DNA of 64,000 bases from Halichoerus grypus (Eukaryota > Chordata > Mammalia > Carnivora > Phocidae), in assembly GCF_964656455.1 (NCBI RefSeq), contig NC_135722.1, positions 109,560,234 to 109,624,233 on the forward strand, read 5' to 3'. Under the pieces are notes generated by a model. It ran no database searches, had not been told where the DNA came from, and was given only the letters and a program-made list of their open reading frames with translations. Below are positions 21,329 through 32,237 of this stretch, piece by piece; position 1 is the first letter of the stretch, and the number at the start of each line of letters is the position of its first letter. The position numbers and the translations under genes were made by a program.

Positions 21329-21527
21329 TTTTTTTTTTTTTAAGATTTTTATTTATTTATTTGACAGAGAGAGAGAGTACAGGTACTCAGAGAGGCAGGC
21401 AGAGGGAGAGGGAGAAGCAGGCTCCCTACTGAGCAGGGAGCCCGACGTGGGACTCGATCCCAGGACCCTGGGATCATGACCTGAGCCGAAGGCAGCCGCT
21501 TAACCGACTGAGCCACCCAGGCGCCCC
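21329..21527 (-). mobile_element. CAN SINE (SINEC), antisense
   Basis: Poly-T, AAGATTTTTATTTATTTATTTGACAG and an end in CTGAGCCACCCAGGCGCCCC. Perfect 16 bp target duplication TTATTATCCCAGTTTA at 21313-21328 and 21528-21543. It forms a head-to-head inverted pair with the SINE at 21682. Confidence 0.97.
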
Positions 21528-21681
21528 TTATTATCCCAGTTTAGAATTGCATTTCGTATATATGATAAGTTTTCTAATCCAACACAATGATCTCTTTTAA
21601 TAGTATACTTAGGATGTTCTAACTATGATAAATGGGATGTATTTCCTTAGAGATGCTTAGCATCTGAAAACAAAACTAAGG

Positions 21682-21882
21682 GGGTACCTGGGTGTCTCAG
21701 TTGATTGAGCATCTGACTTCGGCTCAGGTCGTGATCTCGGGGTCCTGGGATCCTGGGGAGTCCTGTGTAGGGCTCCCCGCTTGGTTCAGAGTCTGCTTGG
21801 GATTCTCCCTCTCCCTCTGCCTCTCCCCATGCTCATGCTCATGCTCTCTCTCTCTCTCAAATAAATAAAATCTTGAAAAAAA
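21682..21882 (+). mobile_element. CAN SINE (SINEC), sense
   Basis: GGTACCTGGGTGTCTCAGTTG head, TTCGGCTCAGGTCGTGATCTC body, and a CT-rich tail ending in CTCAAATAAATAAAATC plus poly-A. Target duplication AAAACTAAGG at 21672-21681 and 21883-21892. Confidence 0.94.
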
Positions 21883-21971
21883 AAAACTAAGGCTAGTGTT
21901 TAATGTGTGTAATCATTATGGATTTTTGACAGCAGTTATCTGGTACATAGTACTCCAAAGATGATACTGCA

Positions 21972-22036
21972 TGTGTATGAGCATACATGTGTGTCTGTGT
22001 GTGTGTAACCTCTGAACACACACTCATATACACACA
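21972..22036. repeat. GT/CA microsatellite with inverted arms
   Basis: A TG-rich run (21972-22006) is followed, after CCTCTGA, by the complementary CA-rich run (22015-22036). TATGAG and CTCATA are also mirrored. The block can fold on itself. Confidence 0.75.
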
Positions 22037-22276
22037 GCTGGGTTTGTATTTGCAAAGGGACGAAAACAAAACGCTGAAGAAATGTAATTGCTTCTTTGAT
22101 GTTTCCTGTATATTTCATTTGTGGGTGATAGGAATGATGTATGTCACAGTAATGCCTGTGGTTGTCGGAGGTTTATTAGGTGAAACAAGGAGTGAGCACA
22201 GAGTGATCTGTGCAACTCTCTGGCCTAACATGGGGCCGTATTAGTAAGAGGTACTCTTCTGGTGTCTGCTCGGCGT

Positions 22277-22511
22277 CTGCAGTTTGACCCCATCACGTCC
22301 CTGGTGGGTGACCTGCATAGACACCAGAGGCAGGATCTACTAGGGCTGCAGTTTGACCCCATCACGTCCCTGGTGGGTGACCTGCATAGACACCAGAGGC
22401 AGGATCTACTAGGGCTGCAGTTTGACCCCATCACGTCCCCATCTGCAGTTTGACCCCATCACGTCCCTGGTGGGTGACCTGCATAGACACTAGAGGCAGG
22501 ATCTACTAGGA
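22277..22511. repeat. 69 bp tandem repeat, three full copies plus one truncated
   Basis: The unit begins CTGCAGTTTGACCCCATCAC. Copies are at 22277-22345, 22346-22414 (identical), a truncated 28 bp copy at 22415-22442, and 22443-22511 (two changes at most in the compared part). The unit length is a multiple of three, so both strands stay open with a periodic peptide. No start context, signal or domain supports coding. Confidence 0.95.
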
Positions 22512-22524
22512 CTCAGCATCTGGT

Positions 22525-22720
22525 CGCACAAGAGGTCACATGGCCTCTTTGAGCCTCAGGTTCCTGTTGTTTTGGTTTGTTTTTTTAATCAATAGAATAG
22601 AACTCATAACCCTGATATTGCATTCATGCTTTATAGGACTAGTTTATATAGTCTCTTATCTAGTGTATTATATGACATAGTAGATCCCAGTAGATATTAG
22701 TGATTATTATTAGTATTTAA
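22525..22720 (+). mobile_element. MIR SINE, sense
   Basis: GGTCACATGGCCTCTTTGAGCC, TCAGGTTCCTGTTGTTTTGG and later TAGTAGATCCCAGTAG..GTGATTATTATTAG match the MIR core and 3' end. Confidence 0.6.
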
Positions 22721-23194
22721 CTCAAAGAGAAGTAATGAGTTCCTGTGAATTAAAAATAGGACGCCCATAGTGAAACATGTCGGTAAGGTCCTGAATGAAG
22801 ACGGCATTTGCAGAGATCCAGAGCGCTTGTCACAGATAACACCACCACGTTTGAATGTGCTAGAGCATCTCCATCATGTCTACTAGACAGCCCCAGCTGT
22901 GCACATATGTTTGGGCAACCTGCTGTCTTCTCTTCAGCATGGAAGCTGGAGATATAGTGAGAACTTTGAAACTTCACTCATCGTTACGACTTTTAAGAAA
23001 TAGCCCCGAAGAAGTTCCCTTACAGAAGTTTCTCCAGCTTTTAAAAACTGCCTTAGCTTATAAAATCCTGCTAAAATCTTGATGAAATTATTTAGAATTC
23101 CTATTTCATTATTCATGATTTATAAAGATTCAGTATATTAGTCAAAACAAAAAAAAGCCCTCTTTGGTGCCATTTTATTGGACTCTGGCAACCA
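22721..23194. other. Unassigned sequence
   Basis: Nothing recognised. The short frames on both strands show no domain. Confidence 0.5.
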
Positions 23195-24345
23195 TTTGAT
23201 CTTCCATCTGTTCAAACAATTGAGTGCTTATCATAGTGCTAGGCTGCGTTCAAGGTCCTGGGTATAGGGTAATGGCCAGGGAAGGCTAAGGCCCTATTCT
23301 CATGGAACCAGCTTCCTAGGGGTGGGTGGTTAGGGGGGAGAGGTAAAGGACACTTATAAATAATCAGGATGGTCTCCAAAAGTTACAAGTAAAATAAAAC
23401 CGAGAGCTGTAACAGTGAGTGGGGTGGATAGGTGGTGATATTAAGTGGGATTGTAGAGAAACAAACTCTTAGGACATTTGAAGTGAGACCGGAATGATAG
23501 CAAGGAATCAGCTTTGTGAAGGTTGGGAGAAGGAGAATCTCAGGCAGTGGGAACACAGTGCAAACACCCTGAGTCAGGAGAACAGAAAGATAAGCCGGTG
23601 TCCACCCAAAGCTATCAGGTCTTAATCTGGAGGGTTTTCGCAGATGTGATTATGTTGAGGATCTTGAGCTAAGGAGATTATTTTGGACCGTCAGAGTGGA
23701 CTCTCAATGCCATCACAGTTCTTATAAGAGAGAGGCAGATAGAGATAAGATGCAGACAGAAGAGGAGAAGTAATGTGAAGAAGGAGGCAGAGACGGAGTG
23801 AGGCAGCCATGAGCCAAAGAATGCTGGCAGCCCCTAGAAGCTTCTAGAAGGAACATGGCCCTGCCAACACCTTGCTTTTGGCTTTCTGGCCTCAAAAACT
23901 GTGAGAGAGAAATCCCTGTTGTTGTAAACCACAAAGTTTGAGGCCGTGCATTGCAGCAGCCTTGGTAAACCCGTGCACATGGTGAGTGAGAACTAGACTA
24001 GAAGTAGACGTGCAGATCTGGTAGGTCTTGGAGGCCAAATTGGATTTTTTTCTAAATGCATTGGAAAGGTCCTGTGTTGCATACTTTTACGCAAATCAGT
24101 TTGGCTGTTGGGGAGGGGGATGGATTATGGTGGGGAGAGAAGAAAGATAGGTTAAGAGTAGAGAGATATACTTAGGGGTCAGTGGCACTCATCCAAGCAG
24201 GAGGTAATGGTGCCTTGGTTTAGGACAGAAGCCATAGAGATGGCGAAAAGTTGATGGATTCAGATTATATTTTGGAGATTGAGCTGACAAAACTCACTAA
24301 TGGATTGAATGTGAAATCTAACAAGAGAGAGATCTTGATCTACAT
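23195..24345 (-). mobile_element. L2 LINE, antisense, split by an LTR
   Basis: The left part (23195-23600) has ATTGAGTGCTTATCATAGTG, GGCCAGGGAAGGCTAAGGCC and CAGTGCAAACACCCTGAGTC. After an inserted LTR, the right part (23979-24345) continues with TAGGTCTTGGAGGCCAAATTGG, AGCAGGAGGTAATGGTGCC and GATGGATTCAGATTATATTTTGGAG. Order and orientation match reversed L2 across the interruption. Confidence 0.6.
23605..23978 (+). mobile_element. Ancient MLT1-like LTR nested in L2
   Basis: CGCAGATGTGATTATGTTGAGG, CAGTTCTTATAAGAGAGAGGC, AAAGAATGCTGGCAGCCCCTAG, GCCCTGCCAACACCTTG, CTGGCCTCAAAAACTGTGAGAG and TTGCAGCAGCC are colinear with the LTR family at 7215-7684. Confidence 0.65.
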
Positions 24346-25189
24346 ATAAGTAAAATTATAAAACCAAGGGCAAAGTATTTGTTTCTGTTCATCCTGTTTA
24401 CAAGAAATACAATCTGACAAATTTTAACCATTTTTTCTTACATTTTTCAACAAACTAAAATAAATTATCTTACCTCTAAGGGTTACTTCTAAGGGATTTT
24501 CCTAAGATATTTTAGGTATTTTTAGCTCACTTATAGTTGTAAGGAGATGAGACTGTGTAAGAGTGATGGGCAGAATAAATACTTCTTCAGGGAGATTTTG
24601 AGGAAATGTTTCAGAGAATACTGTCGAATATACAAATCTATATGCTCCTCCCTGGAAATTTTAGCACATCTCCTCATTTCGAGGTTCTTGGAAAGTCTGT
24701 GGCCATGCATGAGCCCAAGTATGTGTACTGCAGACATTATAAGGACAGTTAAAGTAAAATTTCATTTTCATGTTTTACCATTATTTGGTGGTAGCACAAG
24801 CATTGTGATGAAAATGACTGATAAAGATGTTATTTACAAGCAGTTACTTTTTCCCTGTTGTAATTCGCTAATAAATGGTAAAATTGGATAACTTATGTGT
24901 TTTGTTCATTATTCAATTAGGATGTGTTATCGATTTCAAGAAAATTCTTATGCCTGTTACTCAATTTTTATCACTTAGGAAAATATAAAATGACCAGAAT
25001 TCAAAATTAATCCATGATGATAGTAATAATAATGGAGATGGTGATAATAATAAAGGCTAATATTTAGATACTCTGTTCCTATAATAACAGTGAATTGAAA
25101 TTGTAATATTTATATATAATAATAACATAATGACTAAACCTCCTTGAGTGTTACTACTAAAGGTAGGCATTACTTTATAAACTATTTCT
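24346..25189. other. Unassigned AT-rich sequence
   Basis: A run of GATAATAATAA-type words at 25015-25060 leads into GGCTAATATTTAG, which could be a reversed MIR tail. Otherwise nothing is recognised. The 114-codon frame at 24547-24891 has no known domain. Confidence 0.45.
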
Positions 25190-25440
25190 TTATGGAGTCT
25201 TCATAACTAATTCTGGGTCACGGGCAGTAGTTGAAGTGACCTTGATCAATTCTGGGCAGAGGCGGGGGCATCTGTCTCTTGCATCAGCTTCTCCTACAAC
25301 AACCTTGGAGTTCCAGATGGTGGAGCTACCCAGACTGCTTTGGATTGTGTGTGCATGAGAAACGGACTTAGAGTTAGTCTGCTGAGAGGTCAAGGTTGTT
25401 TTGTTACTGTGGCAACGGTCTTACCCTGATTAATACACTC
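25190..25440 (+). mobile_element. Ancient LTR fragment (MLT1-like), tentative
   Basis: CCAGATGGTGGAGCTACCCAG, GTGCATGAGAAACGG, GTTGTTTTGTTACTGTGGCAAC and TTACCCTGATTAATACA fit the 3' half of an old LTR that usually closes with CTGACTAATACA. Confidence 0.4.
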
Positions 25441-26332
25441 ACTGCGTGATACGGTATGCAGTCACATTGTTTACCTGGTTTATTTTCAGGTCATTATGGA
25501 AAGGTGATGTCAGTATTTAAGGAAGTATGTTTGACTTTGACACATCAGCTAATTGTACTCTTATGAACCTCTGTGTCAGACTAATCACTGGTTGGATGAG
25601 AAGACGGTGGTCTCAGCAAAAGCATAAATGCTCGGCATAAAGAATTCTTTGAAATGATGCCGTGTGGAAGTGTATTATCTGTAGTAAGGAGCTCACTAGA
25701 CTCCTTTCCTTATTGAATGGTTTCATGAGCCTGCCTTACTCGTGTTAGGATATGAGAGAACAGGAGAATTGAAAAGATGATACAACTGGCAGATGCCAGG
25801 GAGAAATCACCAGGAGGGCAGGGGCCCCCGTGGAAAGAGGTTTCAAAAGAGGCTCCAGGGAACCCAAATTGCAGACAGTGAGCATTTTTTGTCTCGCTGT
25901 TGGAAAGTAGCTAAGCATATTGTTTCATCTTTGTACAAAGTAGAAAAAAACAAGACATTCTTAGAGTAATACCTTAGGTTCATCTGCATATGTCATGTCA
26001 AGATTATGTTACTTGTGCAGAATTTTTGAAAAAAAGATGCTTGTTTTTTATTGAATTTTATTAGAACCCTGATCTGTTCAGTTTGAGCAAACTGCAAAGA
26101 GAATATCAAAGAAAATAAGAAGTTGACATAAGAATAAGTAATACGCAATATTCAACCCCATTACAGTTCCATTAAGCAGATGTATTTTGACTGAATTGAA
26201 TGCAGTCGAATTGTCCAAGATCGGAATGCCTCGTATCAGTTACAGGTAGTACCAGGCTCAATAAATTTCCCTGACAAATTACTTTATGATTTCCATTCTA
26301 CCCCAGGAGACAAAGGCAACTATTGTTTTTTT
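25441..26332. other. Unassigned, mostly unique sequence
   Basis: No repeat recognised. A small palindrome CAGTTTGAGCAAACTG lies at about 26079-26094. Confidence 0.45.
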
Positions 26333-26349
26333 AAAGTTCCCATTCCCAG

Positions 26350-26530
26350 GGGCGCCTGGGTGGCTCAGATGGTTGGGCCTCTGCCTTCGGCTCAGGTCAC
26401 GATCCCGGGGTCCTGGGATCGAGTCCCGCATCGGGCTCCCTGCTAGGCGGGGAGCCTGCTTCTCCCTCTGCCGCTGCCGCTCTCTATCTCTCTCTCTGAC
26501 TCTCATGAATAAATAAAACATTAAAAAAAA
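26350..26530 (+). mobile_element. CAN SINE (SINEC), sense, young
   Basis: GGGGCGCCTGGGTGGCTCAG head, then AATAAATAAAACATT and poly-A. Perfect 17 bp target duplication AAAGTTCCCATTCCCAG at 26333-26349 and 26531-26547. Confidence 0.97.
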
Positions 26531-26547
26531 AAAGTTCCCATTCCCAG

Positions 26548-27689
26548 GTTGTAGTTGTCTCCCTTAAGGTCTAAGTCAATTTTCTAAATTATTTATGATT
26601 GTGTTCTTCAGAAAAGACCAAGAAAAATTGACAAGTCTTGTGAAGTCAAGATAAATGATTGTGCTCTCTTTCATCTGTAAGATCCATTACTCTGTCAAAG
26701 TAGTAATTTAGATGGCTGTGATTTGTTCCTCAAAAAGTTATTTTGGTTTTGCCAGCATCCTGTCCTTAGGCATGGTGGTCAGCAGGTTGTATTTGTTCGA
26801 ATATCTCTCCAAGTAAACTCGAAACAGTTGAACAAGGGGCAAGGTCGTAGTTAGTAAAGCAAAGTTGGCTTTATATTTGCCTTTGGTCAAATACTGCTCT
26901 GAGGTAGAGCGCAGGTCACCTCTGTGGGTGGTTGGGGAGGTTTACAAATTAGAAGAAAAAGTTGTTTGCCACGTCGCTGGGTCTTAGATTACAGTAAATG
27001 GAGGTAAAGCACAAGAACCTCTATGTGGTTGCCTCTTGGATGAAAGCAGGTTGTTTGGATTGGTTTGCGTTTGGTGGGGTATACTCTTCTCTACCAATAA
27101 AGATGAAATAAAATGTATGATAAGAAATAACCATTAAAAAAAAGAACAAGTGATGTGAATTAAATCATGCAGTTGGATAAAAGGATGAGTTTTATCTCAC
27201 ACTGCCTTGATGTCTGATACTTTCCTGTCCTTTGGTCTGCTTGCCATGGCAGGGGATATTCAAATCTCCAGATTTCTTGAACCTGAAGGTGATAGTATGT
27301 TTTTAAAGGAGGCTCGGCTGATATGTCCATCCAAAGATTCATCCTGATGCCACTTGTCAATTTCATCTCTGCTTTTCCTGGCTTCTGCAAAAGAGAATTT
27401 CAGCCTACAGGTTATCTCATCAGAGAGTAGATCACCAAGATGTTTTTACCGTTCATTGCAATCTGGGTTACTTAGAGGAAAACACTAGGACAGTGTCCCT
27501 GTCTAAGGAGATTAGATGGCATTTCTTCTCACTGGTGCCAGCAAATCTTTATGGCACGATTACCAAACCAGACCAGAAATGCCAATTGTTGTGAAGTTGA
27601 CAGAGAAAGCGCATTTATAGCTGTTACGCCACATGGCATCATCACTCTGGATGGTAAAGTGTTAGCTCGGAGAGAGAACGCATCTCATT
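26548..27689. other. Unassigned, mostly unique sequence
   Basis: About 1.1 kb with no recognised repeat or exon. The frame at 27160-27390 (minus) shows no domain. Confidence 0.45.
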
Positions 27690-27790
27690 CTTTGAATTAA
27701 ACACGTTTTGAGTACCTCCCGTGTTCTAGGCGGTTGGGATATATAGGCAGGGTTCTTGCTGTCATAGATCTTACGTTTTCAAGATGGTAT
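27690..27790 (-). mobile_element. L2 tail fragment, antisense
   Basis: TTTTGAGTACCTCCCGTGTTC, TAGGCGGTTGGGATATATAGG and GGGTTCTTGCTGTCATAGATC match the reversed L2 3' end. Confidence 0.5.
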
Positions 27791-28494
27791 ATGATCAATG
27801 AGCTTATTGTGCTGCTTCTAAGATACACATTCTGTTTCACATTTTAGTAATTTGGAAGTCAGATGCGACTCACCATTAAAGGTGTGTTTCCCACCACAGA
27901 CCAGACAGCAGTCTGATGTACGGGTCATTTCCTGCTTATGCCCAAACTTGTTAAAAGATGTCCATATTGTGGCCAATTGTGTTGCATTATGTGTCCACAG
28001 GTTGAGTTTAGTTGCCAGTTAAAATCTTTTTGAGAAGATTACAGTATCATTTGACATTAAAGCAAAAAGTTATTGTTGCCGCAGGAAGCCAGAAACAGAG
28101 CATTGGAATTGAAAATAATGAACATTCATTCTTGGCAGAATGACTATGACTTTGTATTTAACCATAAGACAATGAGCAGCCTATCTCATTTTTATCTTCC
28201 TATTCATGTTTGTAAAAGAGTGATATATAATAAGAATCAATGTCTCAGTAGATCTAAAAAACATCTTCCCATTAAATATATCATCGGAATTCAAAACGTT
28301 AAGTAAAACATGTGTCTTAGTTTAATTGGCAGCATCTTGCTTTCTTAAGAATACGCCAGATAATGGTACCTCTTGTACTTGATGGCCTCTTGGATTCAAG
28401 GACATACAATTAATAAACCAAAAAATAGCAGACAGTTGTAAAGTCTCTGAAAATAACAAAACAGGATGAGGTGATTGGAATTGGCTGGGTCCAA
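27791..28494. other. Unassigned sequence
   Basis: No repeat or exon recognised. Confidence 0.5.
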
Positions 28495-28715
28495 GGCAGG
28501 GGGCTACTTTAGAGAGGTGGCCTGAGAAGGTCTCTCTGAGGTCATTTGAGCCCAACTGAGATTAGATAACAAAAATGAGCCATTCTCCAGGAAGAACATT
28601 CCAGGGGGGAGGGATAGCAAAGTCAGAGGCCCTGAGGGTGAACATACCCGGCTTGTTCAGCCCTCAAAGAAGGCTAGTATGAGGTGAGTGTCAGGAAGGC
28701 TGGTGTAAGGATATT
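28495..28715 (-). mobile_element. L2 fragment, antisense
   Basis: TGGCCTGAGAAGGTCTCTCTG, AGGTCATTTGAGCCCAACTG, AAGAACATTCCAGGGGGGAGG and AAGTCAGAGGCCCTGAGGG match the reversed L2 region just upstream of its 3' end. Confidence 0.6.
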
Positions 28716-29454
28716 TTTATCTTCTGTTACTCGTTTCAGCGGCCAACGATGTTAACTTGTGTAACTCAGACATTGCCCTTCCTCTAGAAGCTGAGGTCGC
28801 CTCTCTGGGCATTTGGAGAAAAGTGGGCTAATCTCATGCCCACCTTGAGTCGTTCTGCTGCCTCTCGGTGCTCCACCGAGCGCGGCCATGGCCTTTGGGG
28901 CAGGTCAGCGCCCAGACACCCAGACAGCTGCCCGTCACCAGCAGCTACAGCGTGGTTCCTCTTCCTCCATAACGCCTGGCCTCCCTTCCCAGCCCCGGCT
29001 CGCAAGGCTGTGTGGTTGCGTTAGACTTCGCTCAGAGTTTGAGTGGAGAAAGGGGGAATTGAGAAAGCACTTAGGATATAGAGGGTCTTTTTGCCTCATC
29101 ACACGCTCTTCCTGAGCCTCCATCCACCTGAATTTCTGCAGACTGCAGCCTCCCGTTGTGCTTTTCAGCTCCGCCTGCGCCCCCCCATTCTCTGTCTTCC
29201 ATGCTGTGACCCCACCTGCTGGCCCCCCTTTAACCTTCTGTGCTGAGCGCGTTAGCTGCTTCTTCCTTTTATTGTCTCCTTTCAACTCTTGCCTTCATGC
29301 CTCACTTTCTGCCTCCAAGAAGCTGATCGAGGTTAACCTGAAGTTTCTTCTTTAAGAGGAGCTCTGGTGCCAACTTCTAAGATGGTAAATTCCGCACCTT
29401 GAGGCTTCAAGGAAGCATCTGAGGTTGGTGTGCGAGGCTCCCAGCAACCATGAT
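28716..29454. other. Unassigned sequence with a CpG-enriched part
   Basis: The interval 28830-29030 holds about a dozen CpGs and a perfect 7 bp stem (CTCGGTG at 28864 with CACCGAG at 28874). The overlapping frames on both strands show no domain, and no TATA or splice structure is evident. Confidence 0.4.
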
Positions 29455-29465
29455 AACAAGCTTTT

Positions 29466-29646
29466 TTTTTTTTAAGATTTTATTTATTTATTTGACAGAG
29501 AGAGCGAGAGAGCACAAGCAGGGGGAATAGTAGAGGGAGAGGGAGAAGCGGGCTCCCTGCAGGGATGCGGGGCTCCATCCCAGGACGCTCGGATCATGAC
29601 CTGAGTCGAAGGCAGACGCTTAACGACTGAGCCACCCAGGTGCCCC
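29466..29646 (-). mobile_element. CAN SINE (SINEC), antisense, small internal deletion
   Basis: Poly-T, AAGATTTTATTTATTTATTTGACAG and an end in GAGCCACCCAGGTGCCCC. The TGAGCAGGGAGCC segment is shortened to TGCAGGG. Target duplication AACAAGCTTT / AGCAAGCTTT at about 29455 and 29647. Confidence 0.94.
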
Positions 29647-29657
29647 AGCAAGCTTTA

Positions 29658-30344
29658 TTCTACTCTTTTTCCCTCTCCTCTTTGTTACAAGTAAAAAAGA
29701 AAAAGAGCACGTTCCTAGAGACATGACTGGGAAAGCATGTATTTATTTCCATGCCTCTGCTCGTGATTCGGGAGGATCACAGGAGGCGACGTTGCAGGTT
29801 AAGGGGAAAGTTGACAAGGAATGCTGTAAGATCTTTCTGCTGTGTTGTTTTCAGGCGACAGGAGGGAAATGTGTCAGGCTTTCCTCATCATTAAACCACT
29901 CCCCAGGGTGCCTGAATAGCGGCCACACAGTGCTACCTGGAAAGATTTAGAACAAATCTTTTTTGATGTTGCCGAAGGAGAAGGGAAAAACAAACAAACA
30001 AACAAGAAAATGGTAGGCACAGAGAGAGACTTTCGTTGTTGGGCAAATAGAGAACTCAAGTTGGAGGTCTCTCCGCATGCACTCCGCCAGGTCCCTTGCG
30101 GTTTGCTGTGTCTCTTACATTTCTAAGATTCACACAGGTTTCCAGTTTATTCCAAAACTTTCAAGATGCACGTGCAGAACACTTGCAGTGTTGACTCTGA
30201 AACTGGTGGCCACAGCATTTATTTGGAGACTGTGCTGAATCACAGGATGTTTGGACTTTGCATTTCTAGGTCACCGTGAGGATAATTTCTGAATGTAGTA
30301 TTGTAATTAAGAATTATGAGCAACAGTACTAGCAACAGTAAAAA
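29658..30344. other. Unassigned sequence
   Basis: It contains an AAAC-type simple repeat at about 29986-30005. Nothing else recognised. Confidence 0.5.
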
Positions 30345-30500
30345 TAACAATCGGCAGCATTCATTGAGCGTATCTCAGCGTGGTGGGACGATGCCAAGAG
30401 CTTCGTGCACATTATCTGTGTGCATTATCTCATTTAATCCTCCCTGGAAATCCTCCAAGCACATACGATTTTTGCTCTCATTTTATAGTTCAATAAATTA
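30345..30500 (-). mobile_element. MIR SINE, antisense
   Basis: CAGCATTCATTGAGCGTATC, GATGCCAAGAGCTTCGTGC and ACATTATC..CTCATTTAATCCTCCC followed by CTCATTTTATAG match the reversed MIR. Confidence 0.65.
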
Positions 30501-30734
30501 GATTTCCCAAGAGAAGCCAGAATTGCAAATCACATTTTCCTCATTGCAAAACAATTCTATACTGCCTTTTCTGAATCAGCACTTTTTTTTTTTTAATAAT
30601 AAACATTTCTTATTTATTGTTTATGGGAGGCTGATAAAAGAGAAGAGAAATATATTCTCATGCATGGAGTCATGCATTTGTACCAGGCTTTTCATGTACC
30701 CAGCGATACCAACTGGGGGTGACAGTACTGTCCT

Positions 30735-30865
30735 AGAGGTGTTTAGAAACACGAGGGGTGTTTTGGTTGCTGTGGTGAGTGGAGGGTACCACTGGCATTT
30801 AGTGGACGTGCCAAGGAGAAGGGCATCTGCTCCCTGGGTTAGAGCTATGTTTGGGCGTTTGAGAA
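30735..30865 (+). mobile_element. MER5A-like hAT-Charlie relic
   Basis: GTTTTGGTTGCTGTGGTGAG, TACCACTGGCATTTAGTGG and GAGAAGGGCATCTGCTCC follow the MER5A order (TTTTGGTTGTCACAACTGGG..CTACTGGCATCTAGTGGG). It lies inside the longest open frame of the window, which argues against that frame being a gene. Confidence 0.55.
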
Positions 30866-31674
30866 TTCCTGGGATGGTGGTTATCACCTCCCTCCTTGGA
30901 GGGAGGAAGCAGTGCTGTAGGAAATCACTCAGAAATCACACTGTCCCAACACCACTGGCCGACGTGGGGAGAAGCAAAATCATTCCCCTGGAAATGGGTC
31001 AAGCTTTGTTCATCCAGGAAGGGTTGGGAGGACAGGTGCAGAAGGGACCATCACGTGATACTGGGGGGGCACAAATTTCAAATTCCATTATGCAGCAGTT
31101 TTTGATAGATTAGTCCATTTCTTTGTAGCCCATCATTTATCGGTCTCCTCTCCCCTGTATTCAGGATGTCCTAGCCATTGCTGAGGTGTGGTCCACCTAC
31201 ACCATGTTTTCTCAGTGAGATATCCCCCTGTCTCTTATACTCTCCTCCACTTCTCGGGTGAGCGGAATAGACTGCGCACCGAGCACGTGGTGGAGGACAG
31301 AAATTGGGGCTGGGGATGTTGGAAGGCTGGAGCCCGCACAGCTCACAGCACTTCCCTGAGGACAGCTCCCGGCCATGACGGATTGATCCATGGACATTCC
31401 TGCGCCCATGCTCGGCTAATAACCTTCTCCTTGGAATTTATAACTGGAGTGGAGAGAGGCCCAGAGACTACATGTATCAGAATACCAAATACTAATACTG
31501 ATGCTAAAATGGACTAAATGGTGGTGCTAGTGACTAGGAGAAGGTCCATGAATTTTTGTGTTGAGGTTGTAAGAGCTTCTCTGGATCTTGTTCTTGTGAT
31601 TGATTCATTGTTCATATTCTTTATCCAGTTTCTGAGCCGCCTCTGATAAAGCTCTCTCTGATGTAGTTAAAAAT
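30866..31674. other. Unassigned sequence
   Basis: No repeat confidently recognised. The 31260-31420 part is GC-rich. Confidence 0.45.
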
Positions 31675-31760
31675 CTACATATATATAAATATATATATAT
31701 ATATACACATACATGAAATCTACATATACACACCATACACACACACACACACACACACAG
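31675..31760. repeat. Compound TA/CA microsatellite
   Basis: (TA)n at 31680-31704, then a second AAATCTACATATACA (31716-31730, repeating 31671-31685), then (CA)n to 31759. The repeated non-simple word shows that a unit duplication preceded the expansion of one arm. Confidence 0.9.
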
Positions 31761-31909
31761 ATATATTTTTTTAATTGAGCCTTAATCATTTTCATTGCTT
31801 GGAAAACCAGCAAACAAAACTTGGGTTGGTATACAAGCATACCAGAGCTGGAATGTGACATTGAAAGCTACTCCGTGCAGTCACCTCTGGATACATATTT
31901 TAGAATTTA

Positions 31910-32090
31910 TATATATTTTTTAAAGATTTTATTTATTTATTTTTGTGAGAGAGAGAGAGTGAGAAAGAGAGCGTGCATAAGCAGGGAGGAGGGGCAGAGG
32001 GAGAAGCAGACTCCCCACTTAGCAGGGAGCCTGATGGAGAACTCGATCCCAGGACTCTTAACCGACTGAGCCACTCAGGTGCCCAGATAG
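31910..32090 (-). mobile_element. CAN SINE (SINEC), antisense, internally deleted
   Basis: TTTAAAGATTTTATTTATTTATTT..CTCGATCCCAGGACTCTTAACCGACTGAGCCACTCAGG. The usual CTGGGATCATGACCTGAGCC segment between CCCAGGAC and TTAACCGACTGAG is missing. Target duplication TTTAGAATTTA at 31899-31909 and 32091-32101. Confidence 0.94.
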
Positions 32091-32237
32091 TTTAGAATTT
32101 AACACATATTTCATGTTAAATGCTTATTAGAGCCATATCAGAATCTAGGCTTCTACCCAATACAATCTGAGCTCTTTGAAAAATGAATCTGGTTTTGTCC
32201 TTTCCTTCCAATTTCTTCAGTGTCACTGGCTGTGTCA

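Noticed and set aside
22225..22453. Periodic peptide-coding frames on both strands
   Set aside because: Explained by a 69 bp tandem repeat whose length is a multiple of three.
30523..31113. 196-codon open frame, the longest in the window
   Set aside because: It crosses a MER5A-like relic, shows no domain or compositional signal, and an antisense frame overlaps it.
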